NCBI RefSeq assembly: GCF_004135285.1
Contig: NZ_CP035494.1
Span: 3,348,001 to 3,412,000 of the forward strand
From: Microbacterium protaetiae
Lineage (GTDB): Bacteria; Actinomycetota; Actinomycetes; Actinomycetales; Microbacteriaceae
Direction: 5' to 3'
DNA length: 64,000 bases
Shown here: in pieces, positions 57,694 to 64,000 of the stretch
Layout of the letters: the number at the start of each line of letters is the position of its first letter
Position numbering within the stretch: the first letter of the stretch is position 1
Notes under the pieces: model-generated
Seen by the model: only the letters and a program-made list of their open reading frames with translations
What the model was told of the DNA's origin: nothing
Database searches by the model: none
Made by a program: the position numbers and the translations under genes

Positions 57694-59763
57694 CTACGCG
57701 TCGATGCGCTCGCGGGCCAGGTCGTCGCTGGATTCGACGATGAACTCACGGCGTGGCGCCACGTCACTGCCCATGAGCATCTCGAACACCCGCGCCGCAC
57801 CCTCGGCGTCTTCGATCCGCACGCGACGCAGCGTGCGCGCTGAGCGGTCCATGGTCGTGGTCGCCAACTGCTCGGCGTCCATTTCGCCCAGACCCTTGTA
57901 GCGCTGCACCGGCTCCTGCCACCGCTTGCCCGATTTGGTCAGCTTCGCCAGCAGCGCATGCAGTTCCTGTTCGGAGTAGGTGTAGATCGTCTCATTGGGC
58001 TTGGATCCGGGATTGATCACCACGACCCGGTGCAGCGGGGGGACGGCCGCGAACACCCGGCCGTCTTCGATGAGCGGTCGCATGTAGCGGAAGAAGAGGG
58101 TCAGCAGCAGTGTGCGAATGTGCGCGCCGTCGACATCGGCGTCGCTCATCATGATGACCTTGCCGTAGCGCGCGCCGCTCAGATCGAAGGTGCGGCCCGA
58201 GCCGGCTCCGACCGATTGGATGATCGCTGCGCACTCGGCGTTGGAGAGCATGTCGCTGATCGACGCCTTCTGCACGTTGAGGATCTTGCCGCGGATGGGC
58301 AGCAGCGCCTGGTGCTCGCTGTCGCGCGCGAGCTTGGCGGTGCCCAGCGCCGAGTCGCCCTCAACGATGAACAGCTCCGACTCCGTGACGTCGTTCGAAC
58401 GGCAGTCCACGAGCTTGACCGGCAGCGACGACGACTCCAGGGCGTTCTTGCGCCGCTGCGTCTCTTTGTGGGCGCGCGCCGAGATGCGCGCCTTCATCTC
58501 GGCGACCACCTTGTCCAGCACCTGGGAGGCCTGGGACTTGTCGTCGCGCTTGGTCGAGGTCAGCCGCGCATGCAGCTGCTTGTTGACCACGTTGGACACT
58601 ATCTGGCGCACTGCCGGGGTGCCCAGCACCTCTTTGGTCTGCCCCTCGAACTGCGGCTCGGGCAGTCGCACGGTGAGCACCGCGGTGAGCCCGGCGAGAA
58701 TGTCGTCCTTCTCCAGCTTGTCGTTGCCGACCTTCAGGCGCCGCGCGTTCTGCTCGACCTGGGTGCGCACCGCCTTGACCAGGCCCTGCTCGAATCCCTG
58801 CTGATGCGTGCCGCCCTTGGGCGTGGCGATGATGTTCACGAACGAACGGAACACGGTGTCGTATCCGGTGCCCCAGCGCAGCGCGACATCGACCGCGCAC
58901 TCGCGCTCGAGCTCGGTGGGAACGAGTGCCCCCGAAGGCTGCAGCACCGGCACCGTCTCGGTGAAGGTGCCCGTACCGGTCAGTCGCCAGGTATCGGTCA
59001 CCGGCGCGTCGAGGGCGAGGAACTCCGCGAACTCCGAGATGCCACCCTCGTAGTGGTACGAGGACTCCACCGGTTCCTCCGCGCGCTCGTCGCGGATGAC
59101 CAGCTCGAGGCCGGGGACCAGGAACGCCGTCTGCCGCACGCGCTGCTCGAGCTCGGTGAGCCCGAAGCGGGCGTCCTTCGTGAAGATCTGCCGATCCGCC
59201 CAGTAGCGGATGCGGGTGCCCGTGACGCCCTTGGCGACCTTTCCGGCCACACGCAGCTTGCTCGCCGTGGCGAACGGCGTGAACGGCGCGTCGGGTCCGT
59301 CTCCGGCGAACTCTCCCGGCTCTCCGCGGTGGAACGACATGGCCCAGGTCTTGCCGTCGCGGTCGACCTCCACATCGAGCCGCTCCGAAAGCGCGTTCAC
59401 GACCGATGCGCCCACGCCGTGCAGGCCGCCCGAGGCCGTGTAAGAGCCGCTTCCGAACTTGCCACCGGCGTGCAGCTTGGTGAACACGACCTCGACCCCC
59501 GACAGTCCGGTGCGTGGCTCGATGTCCACCGGGATGCCGCGGGCGCGGTCCTGCACTTCAACGCTGCCGTCATCGCGCAGCAGGATGTCGATGCGCGACC
59601 CGTATCCGCCCAGCGCCTCGTCGACGGAGTTGTCGATGATCTCCCACAGGCAATGCATCAGGCCGCGGGAATCCGTGGACCCGATGTACATGCCCGGACG
59701 CTTGCGAACCGCCTCCAGGCCCTCGAGCACCTGAAGATGATGGGCAGAGTACTCAGCGGTCAC
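57694..59763 (-). CDS. parE: DNA topoisomerase IV subunit B
   Basis: ATPase subunit. It has 689 residues from the GTG at 59763 (an upstream frame extends further but lacks homology). GHKL motifs: IIDNSVDEALGGYGSRIDI and GGLHGVGASVVNALS; the transducer and TOPRIM region includes LFIVEGDSALGTAKLARDSEHQALLPIRGKILNVQKA and MMSDADVDGAHIRTLLL. The LPVKLVDCRSNDV lead-in favours ParE over GyrB. It is opposite parC with a 30-base gap between their 3' ends, an unusual tail-to-tail order. Confidence 0.92.
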   Translation of the reverse strand: MTAEYSAHHLQVLEGLEAVRKRPGMYIGSTDSRGLMHCLWEIIDNSVDEALGGYGSRIDILLRDDGSVEVQDRARGIPVDIEPRTGLSGVEVVFTKLHAGGKFGSGSYTASGGLHGVGASVVNALSERLDVEVDRDGKTWAMSFHRGEPGEFAGDGPDAPFTPFATASKLRVAGKVAKGVTGTRIRYWADRQIFTKDARFGLTELEQRVRQTAFLVPGLELVIRDERAEEPVESSYHYEGGISEFAEFLALDAPVTDTWRLTGTGTFTETVPVLQPSGALVPTELERECAVDVALRWGTGYDTVFRSFVNIIATPKGGTHQQGFEQGLVKAVRTQVEQNARRLKVGNDKLEKDDILAGLTAVLTVRLPEPQFEGQTKEVLGTPAVRQIVSNVVNKQLHARLTSTKRDDKSQASQVLDKVVAEMKARISARAHKETQRRKNALESSSLPVKLVDCRSNDVTESELFIVEGDSALGTAKLARDSEHQALLPIRGKILNVQKASISDMLSNAECAAIIQSVGAGSGRTFDLSGARYGKVIMMSDADVDGAHIRTLLLTLFFRYMRPLIEDGRVFAAVPPLHRVVVINPGSKPNETIYTYSEQELHALLAKLTKSGKRWQEPVQRYKGLGEMDAEQLATTTMDRSARTLRRVRIEDAEGAARVFEMLMGSDVAPRREFIVESSDDLARERIDA

Positions 59764-59928
59764 AATCCTCAAGGATATCCAGCCCCATCCCCACCCGACC
59801 GCCGACACACGGCCCGCGTCGGGGTTGCTACGCGGTGAGCGAAATGCACGGCGTTCCGGGCATCCTCTCGGCAGGCGCGTGGTTGTATGTGGGGAACGGA
59901 CCATCGCACACACTCGAGGAGGCAGACG

Positions 59929-60150
59929 ATGAACACTCTCACCACTCCGGAGGAGCAGGAACTCGCCGAGTACCGTCTGACCGCCGCCGACCGCTGCGAT
60001 GCGTGCGGCGCTCAGGCGTACATCGCCGCTGTCGTCAATGGCAGCGAACTGCTCTTCTGCGCGCACCACGGCCGCAAGTATGAAGAGAAGCTACGCAGCG
60101 TGGCCACGTCGTGGCACGACGAGACGGCACGGCTGACCGCCACCGTCTGA
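59929..60150 (+). CDS. DUF7455 zinc-knuckle protein
   Basis: 73 residues. LTAADRCDACGAQAYIAAVVNGSELLFCAHHGRKYE carries a CxxC...CxxH zinc site; the flanking helices end LRSVATSWHDE. This small family is almost universal in actinobacteria and has no known function. The ATG at 59929 follows GAGGAGGCAGACG, a strong ribosome binding site. It is divergent from parE and convergent to the racemase-like gene 4 bases away. Confidence 0.88.
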   Translation: MNTLTTPEEQELAEYRLTAADRCDACGAQAYIAAVVNGSELLFCAHHGRKYEEKLRSVATSWHDETARLTATV

Positions 60151-60154
60151 GCCG

Positions 60155-61183
60155 TTAGCAATACCGCCGCGGTAGCCGGGGCGAGATCCGGAGCACAAGT
60201 TGCTCGCCGATAGTGCCCACGAGCTCGGCGGCGTCGGTGGCAGAGGACGGCGCCCGCCCGCCGAACAGTGCGACATCGTCGCCCACCCGGGCACCCGGCC
60301 AGCCCGCCACCCGTGCGGCGGTCGCGGTCACGGCCAGCAGCGCCCGCGGTCCCTCGGGTGTGCCGACCTCGAGCCGGCCGGCCAGGCGTGAATCAAGACC
60401 GTCGAGGCTTCCCACATCCAGGACCGCCTGCTCGCCGTCGATCTGCACGACAGTGCCGAACAGGGTGGCGATGGGGCGGATGCCCAGCTCGGCGTCGGGC
60501 GGGCCGCCCTCGGGGCGGATGCCATAGGCGTACGCGCCGATCCGTACCAGATCGAAGCGGAATTCCGGTCGTGCGAACGCCGCTGCGCTGGCCGCAAGGT
60601 GGCGCATCACCGGCGCCTCGGGCAAGGCCGCAGCCGCGTCGAGGAACGCCGCGCGCGCCGCGTCGTCTTCGGACTCCGACGCCTCGGCGATGTGGCTCCA
60701 CACCCCGACGATCCGCAGCAGGCCGGCCGCGGCGGCATCCCGTGCCTGCGCGACAGCCTGCGTCCATTCCTCGACGCGAAATCCGTTGCGGTGCAGCCCG
60801 GTGTCGATCTTCAGGTGCACGCGCGCGCTCAGGCCACGCGCACGTGCGCGCGCGATGACACGGGCCAGCAGAGCGCTGTCGCCGATGCCGAGCTCGAGCG
60901 AGGCATCCATCGCTGCATCGATGTCGGAGTCGTCGTAGACGGTCCAGGCGAGAACGCGGGGACCCTCGCCGCCGTGCACACGCACCTCGAGGGCGGTGGA
61001 CACGTCGAAGGCGCCGAACCACTCCACGTGTTCGGCGACCGCGCGCGACACGAGTGCGGGCAGACCGTGGCCGTAGGCATCGTCTTTGACGACCAGCATG
61101 TGCGACGCGGGGGCGACCGTCTCGCGGATTCGGCGCAGATTCGCCGCAAACTTCTCGAGATCGACCTCGACGCGGGCGCTCAT
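60155..61183 (-). CDS. Alanine-racemase-like protein: PLP barrel without the catalytic Tyr
   Basis: 342 residues. The N-terminal barrel follows the Alr pattern: VEVDLEKFAANLRRIRETV, then MLVVKDDAYGHGLPALVSRAV with the PLP Lys, VHLKIDTGLHRNGF, GVWSHIAEA, and FDLVRIGAYAYGI. The C-terminal domain is unusual: it has PIATLFGTVVQIDGEQAVLD and later GARVGDDVALFGG but no GVSYG-type segment, so the Tyr that serves as the second base is absent, while the last residues (PRLPRRYC) recall the Alr end. Its start overlaps the upstream C-domain protein by 4 bases. It may form a mixed enzyme with that protein. Confidence 0.85.
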   Translation of the reverse strand: MSARVEVDLEKFAANLRRIRETVAPASHMLVVKDDAYGHGLPALVSRAVAEHVEWFGAFDVSTALEVRVHGGEGPRVLAWTVYDDSDIDAAMDASLELGIGDSALLARVIARARARGLSARVHLKIDTGLHRNGFRVEEWTQAVAQARDAAAAGLLRIVGVWSHIAEASESEDDAARAAFLDAAAALPEAPVMRHLAASAAAFARPEFRFDLVRIGAYAYGIRPEGGPPDAELGIRPIATLFGTVVQIDGEQAVLDVGSLDGLDSRLAGRLEVGTPEGPRALLAVTATAARVAGWPGARVGDDVALFGGRAPSSATDAAELVGTIGEQLVLRISPRLPRRYC

Positions 61184-61806
61184 CGCACCCCCCGACGCCG
61201 GGAACGGGCCCCTGCCAGGCTGACAATCTCGGCGCCGGTCAGCCCGGTCGCCTCGGTCCAGGCGGCCAGTCCCGGCTCTCCTGCGGCAGGATCACCGAAG
61301 AAGACCACCTCGTCACCGCACGCGACCTCAAGGTCGCCGATGTCGATGACGCAGGCATCCATCGCCACGCGGCCCACGATGGGCGCGGTGGTCCCGGCGA
61401 CGCCGACCTGCACGCGGTTGCCCACCTCACGGACGATCCCCTGCGCGTACCCGCCCGAGACAAGCGCCACCCGAGTGTCGACGGCGGCGCGGAATGTGTA
61501 GCCGTATGAGACCCCTTCACCCGCGCGCAAGATCTTGGTGCTGAGCACACTGCCGTGCAACGACATCACCGGCACCCCGCTGCCACCAGGCAATCCCCAC
61601 AGCTGAATCGGGTCGACGACCTCGCCCTCCGAGGAGTCACCGTCACCCAGCAGGCCGAGACCGCTCGCGGTCAGCACCGGTGCGCACAGGGCGAGGCCGT
61701 GGCCGAACGCATCGCGGCGCACGTCTGCGACACCTGCGGCGCTTCGGGCGTTACGCGTGAGCGCTTCTACTGAGATCAGCGCCCGTACGGGCTGCGGGTC
61801 GGGCAC
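61180..61806 (-). CDS. Alanine-racemase C-terminal domain protein with a vestigial barrel
   Basis: 208 residues. Residues 1-60 hold a shrunken barrel start (VRALISVEALTRNARSAAGVADVRRDAFGHGLALCAPVL) in which the PLP Lys of VKADAYGHG is Arg. About 150 residues of the barrel are missing. The rest is a good Alr C-terminal domain: HGSVLSTKILRAGEGVSYGYTFRA (catalytic Tyr region), VGRVAMDACVIDIGDL and GDEVVFFGDPA. It overlaps the PLP-barrel gene by 4 bases and follows the ATP-grasp gene by 4 bases. Alone it cannot bind PLP in the normal way. Confidence 0.85.
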   Translation of the reverse strand: MPDPQPVRALISVEALTRNARSAAGVADVRRDAFGHGLALCAPVLTASGLGLLGDGDSSEGEVVDPIQLWGLPGGSGVPVMSLHGSVLSTKILRAGEGVSYGYTFRAAVDTRVALVSGGYAQGIVREVGNRVQVGVAGTTAPIVGRVAMDACVIDIGDLEVACGDEVVFFGDPAAGEPGLAAWTEATGLTGAEIVSLAGARSRRRGVR

Positions 61807-61810
61807 GCCG

Positions 61811-62827
61811 TCACCAGGTCATGACGGCTTCGTGCTCCGGGCGCGAACCGGTGCGGATGCCGGTGGCGGTGACCCGGGTCTCGTACAGGCCCGGCACCCA
61901 GTTGCCCTCGATGAGCACGGGGCCCTGCGGTGTCACGGCCACATCCCAGCCGACATACGGCACCTCGGGCACGACGCGTGCGGCGCGGTCGATGAGCGCG
62001 ACGACCTCGTTCCACAGCGGCACCTGGAACTCCACGATCGAGAGCCCGGAATCGGGGTGCACGGCGTAGAAGGTGTTGTTCTTGCCCGAATGCCCTCGCC
62101 CGACGGAGTGGCCGTCTTTGTCGAGCATCGTGAAGAACCCGCCCCAGGTGAACTGGTCGCTGACGGCGCCGCGCCCGAACTTCTGCACCCGCGAGAGGAT
62201 GTGCACATCGGTGCCGTCGAAGTACGACACCAGGCGCGTCGTGTTGACGGTTCCTGCGCAATATGCCGCGAGGGAGGGATGCTGCACGATGGCCTCTTCG
62301 ACGAGCACTTGGCCCTTCGCCACCAGTTCGGTGTGAAACGCCGGCCAGTCGCTCACATCGGCGGCGTCGTATCGAAAGACGCCGTGGCCCTCGCGGCTGA
62401 TCGGCTCTTTGGCGATGAGCACAGGATGCCGCGTGGCGAACTGGGCGAGCTCGTCGGGGCCTGCCTGGCCGAGATCGAGCCACTCCCGACCGGTGAAGTC
62501 GGCGAACCGGCGGTGAAAGCGCCGCTTGTCGTTGAAGACCTCGGCCGCCCCGCGGTCATTGAGCTTGACGGCGATGTGGTGCTGCACGAGCGAGGTCATG
62601 AACGTCTTGCGCTCTTTGCGCGTCAGCGCGGCGAAGTCGGCCTCGTAGTAGTCGATGAACGCGGTGTCGTGGAACGCGGCGCTGAAAAGCATGTCGATTG
62701 CCACCGCCGGCATCCACTTTCCCTGCTCCCGGGCGATCTGGCGGGCAAAGCCCGTGACGCGGGACGGAGAGAAGCGGCGGGCCCGGCGCATCAGATACTT
62801 CACGCGGGCATCAAGGTCGATCTTCAT
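61811..62827 (-). CDS. ATP-grasp ligase-like protein 1 (sugar-transfer-associated type)
   Basis: 338 residues. Start MKIDLDARVKYLMRRARRFSPS, then RKERKTFMTSLVQHHIAVKLNDR and NDKRRFHRRFADFTGREWLDL. The ATP-grasp core continues with HPVLIAKEPISREGHGVFRY, GQVLVEEAIVQHPSLAA, NTTRLVSYFDG and VPEVPYVGWDVAVTPQGPVLIEGN, which includes the metal-binding Asp/Glu/Asn pattern. This is the ATPgrasp_ST-like branch, presumably making a peptide or amide bond. It opens an operon with the two racemase-like genes and lies divergent (78 bases) from its paralogue. Confidence 0.82.
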   Translation of the reverse strand: MKIDLDARVKYLMRRARRFSPSRVTGFARQIAREQGKWMPAVAIDMLFSAAFHDTAFIDYYEADFAALTRKERKTFMTSLVQHHIAVKLNDRGAAEVFNDKRRFHRRFADFTGREWLDLGQAGPDELAQFATRHPVLIAKEPISREGHGVFRYDAADVSDWPAFHTELVAKGQVLVEEAIVQHPSLAAYCAGTVNTTRLVSYFDGTDVHILSRVQKFGRGAVSDQFTWGGFFTMLDKDGHSVGRGHSGKNNTFYAVHPDSGLSIVEFQVPLWNEVVALIDRAARVVPEVPYVGWDVAVTPQGPVLIEGNWVPGLYETRVTATGIRTGSRPEHEAVMTW

Positions 62828-62905
62828 CGTGTTCCAGCATAGCCGCGACCGCCTGCGCGCCCCCTGATCACGGCGGCCTCGGCCCACCGTGATACGTTCG
62901 TGCGC

Positions 62906-63925
62906 ATGGGTCAACTCGCCGTCCGGCTGCGCTATCTGGCCGGCCGTGCCCGACGTCTCAGCCCCGCGAATCTGAGGGAGTTCACCGAGCAGGTGCGGCG
63001 CGTGTCGAAGGCGCCGACCCCGGTGATCATTGCCGACATGATGTGGTGTGCGTTCCGCTATGACATGGGCTTTCGCGACTATGCGGTCTGGGACATCCGT
63101 CTGCTGAACCGTCGCGAGCGCAAGACCTGGATGACGCATCCCAAGTCGTACCGCATCACGAAACTGCGCAACAGTCCCGATGCCCGCGACCTCGTCGAAG
63201 ACAAGCCTCGGTTCTACCGCGACTTCGCCGACGACATCCGTCGCGAATGGATCGATCTGCGCACCGCCGCCCTGCCCGAGGTCGAAGACTTTCTCGCGCG
63301 GCACGAGCACGTGATCGCCAAGCCCGACCAGGGCTTCGGCGGCGCCGGCATCGATCGCATCGACACGGCCGGCATCACCGAAGTCGCCGCATGGCGTGCC
63401 GGCCAGATCGAGCGCGATCAGACCCTCCTCGAAGAGGTGCTGGTGCAGCATCCCGATCTGGCCGCCCTCTACCCTGACAGCGTCAACACGCTGCGCCTGG
63501 TCACTTATCTCGATGCGGCGGGCACCTTCCACGTCATCGCCGGCGTGCTGCGCATCGGCAACGGCGGGGTCATCGACAACTTCGCCGGCGGCGGCATGTT
63601 CACGATGCTCGACGATCACGGCGTCGCCCTTTACGCCGCGGTCGACAAACAGAGCCACGTCTTCGAGCGGCACCCGATCACCGGCGTACAGATCGCCGGT
63701 TTCGCGGTGCCGATGTACCGCGACGCAGTGGCAATGGTCGAGCGACTCTCGCGGCGGCTGCCGCAGATCCCCTACCTGGGGTGGGACGTTGCCATCACGC
63801 CCGCAGGCCCCGCCGTCATCGAGGCGAACCACAACTCCAGCGTGTTCCAGATGAAGCCGACCGTCTCGGGGGTGCGCACCGGGCTGCTGCCCCGCTACCG
63901 CGCGGCGACCGGCCTCGACCTGTGA
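62906..63925 (+). CDS. ATP-grasp ligase-like protein 2 (paralogue of ATP-grasp 1)
   Basis: 339 residues from the ATG at 62906 (a GTG at 62900 adds two). It follows ATP-grasp 1 throughout: NRRERKTWMTHPKSYRITKL, EDKPRFYRDFADDIRREWIDL, HVIAKPDQGFGGAGIDRI (glycine-rich ATP-binding loop, better preserved than in its paralogue), TLLEEVLVQHPDLAALYPDS, NTLRLVTYLD and LPQIPYLGWDVAITPAGPAVIEAN. It is probably a ligase for a different acceptor. The shared 78-bp divergent gap suggests joint control with the racemase operon. Confidence 0.82.
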   Translation: MGQLAVRLRYLAGRARRLSPANLREFTEQVRRVSKAPTPVIIADMMWCAFRYDMGFRDYAVWDIRLLNRRERKTWMTHPKSYRITKLRNSPDARDLVEDKPRFYRDFADDIRREWIDLRTAALPEVEDFLARHEHVIAKPDQGFGGAGIDRIDTAGITEVAAWRAGQIERDQTLLEEVLVQHPDLAALYPDSVNTLRLVTYLDAAGTFHVIAGVLRIGNGGVIDNFAGGGMFTMLDDHGVALYAAVDKQSHVFERHPITGVQIAGFAVPMYRDAVAMVERLSRRLPQIPYLGWDVAITPAGPAVIEANHNSSVFQMKPTVSGVRTGLLPRYRAATGLDL

Positions 63926-63928
63926 GGC

Positions 63929-64000
63929 TCAGGCGGGCCTGACGATCCCCAGCGGCGTGGACTCGTGACCCTGCCCGAGCGGGTTGTCTTTGAGGATGGC
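63929..64000 (-). CDS. C-terminal end of an unidentified gene (runs off the window)
   Basis: The last 23 codons read AILKDNPLGQGHESTPLGIV followed by RPA and the TGA at 63929-63931. The context (convergent to ATP-grasp 2, 3 bases apart) and an uninterrupted frame support a real gene, but the family cannot be named from this fragment. Confidence 0.5.
   Translation of the reverse strand, partial: AILKDNPLGQGHESTPLGIVRPA

Overview
The window is about 70% GC chromosomal DNA from an actinobacterium, most probably a Microbacteriaceae member close to Microbacterium. The evidence is the set of actinobacterial marker families (DUF3000, DUF3159, DUF3710, DUF4193, DUF3093, DUF7455, SepH), the ruvC-ruvA-ruvB-yajC-secD-secF-relA gene order, PdxST-type vitamin B6 synthesis with a MocR regulator, and many GTG starts. 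Nothing here is plasmid-like. Most of the window is dense core genome with 4-bp stop/start overlaps. Family names were assigned by reading motifs, not by database search.

Layout. 1-4.4 kb: start of mltG, ruvX, alaS, a small membrane protein and rpsD, all on the minus strand. 4.4-5.6 kb: a gene-free array of 225-bp tandem repeats full of hairpins. 5.6-9.9 kb: a frameshifted NUDIX gene, rarA, a small membrane protein, a DUF349 protein and an AbiEi-like protein. 9.9-18.5 kb: relA, secF/secD/yajC, ruvB/ruvA/ruvC and yebC. 18.5-22.8 kb: DUF1697, pdxT/pdxS, a divergent MocR regulator and pdxY, a B6 synthesis and salvage locus with a visible candidate operator. 23-27.4 kb: HIT protein, thrS, an ACT-domain protein and an acyltransferase.

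27.4-31.4 kb is an accessory hot spot at a tRNA cluster (Val-GAC, Cys, Gly on the minus strand; Val-CAC on the plus strand). A 2.9-kb element lies between 83-bp perfect direct repeats that copy the 3' end and terminator of tRNA-Val(GAC). It keeps an excisionase but has no integrase. It carries an orphan nuclease-type toxin domain with a probable immunity gene, a truncated methyltransferase and a decayed C-type-lectin/FGE-fold gene. A second decayed excisionase start outside the left repeat suggests tandem or successive insertions.

31.4-45.1 kb: an ECF41-type sigma-factor/oxidoreductase operon whose sigma gene is frameshifted although its promoter looks intact, then a PemK-like protein, amtB, zapE, sulfurtransferase and SufE, a hydrolase, DUF3000, RNase D and a thiolase/FadJ beta-oxidation pair. 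45.2-54 kb: dxs, acnA (with a 24-bp palindrome upstream), the DUF3159/DUF3710/dut operon and sepH. 54-60 kb: a phosphodiesterase and topoisomerase IV (parC, parE).

60-64 kb is the most intriguing part. Two adjacent alanine-racemase-like genes hold complementary halves of the active site. They sit in one tight operon behind an ATP-grasp gene, and a paralogous ATP-grasp gene is divergent to it. I infer a dedicated amino-acid racemization plus ATP-grasp ligation system, possibly acting in cell-envelope synthesis.
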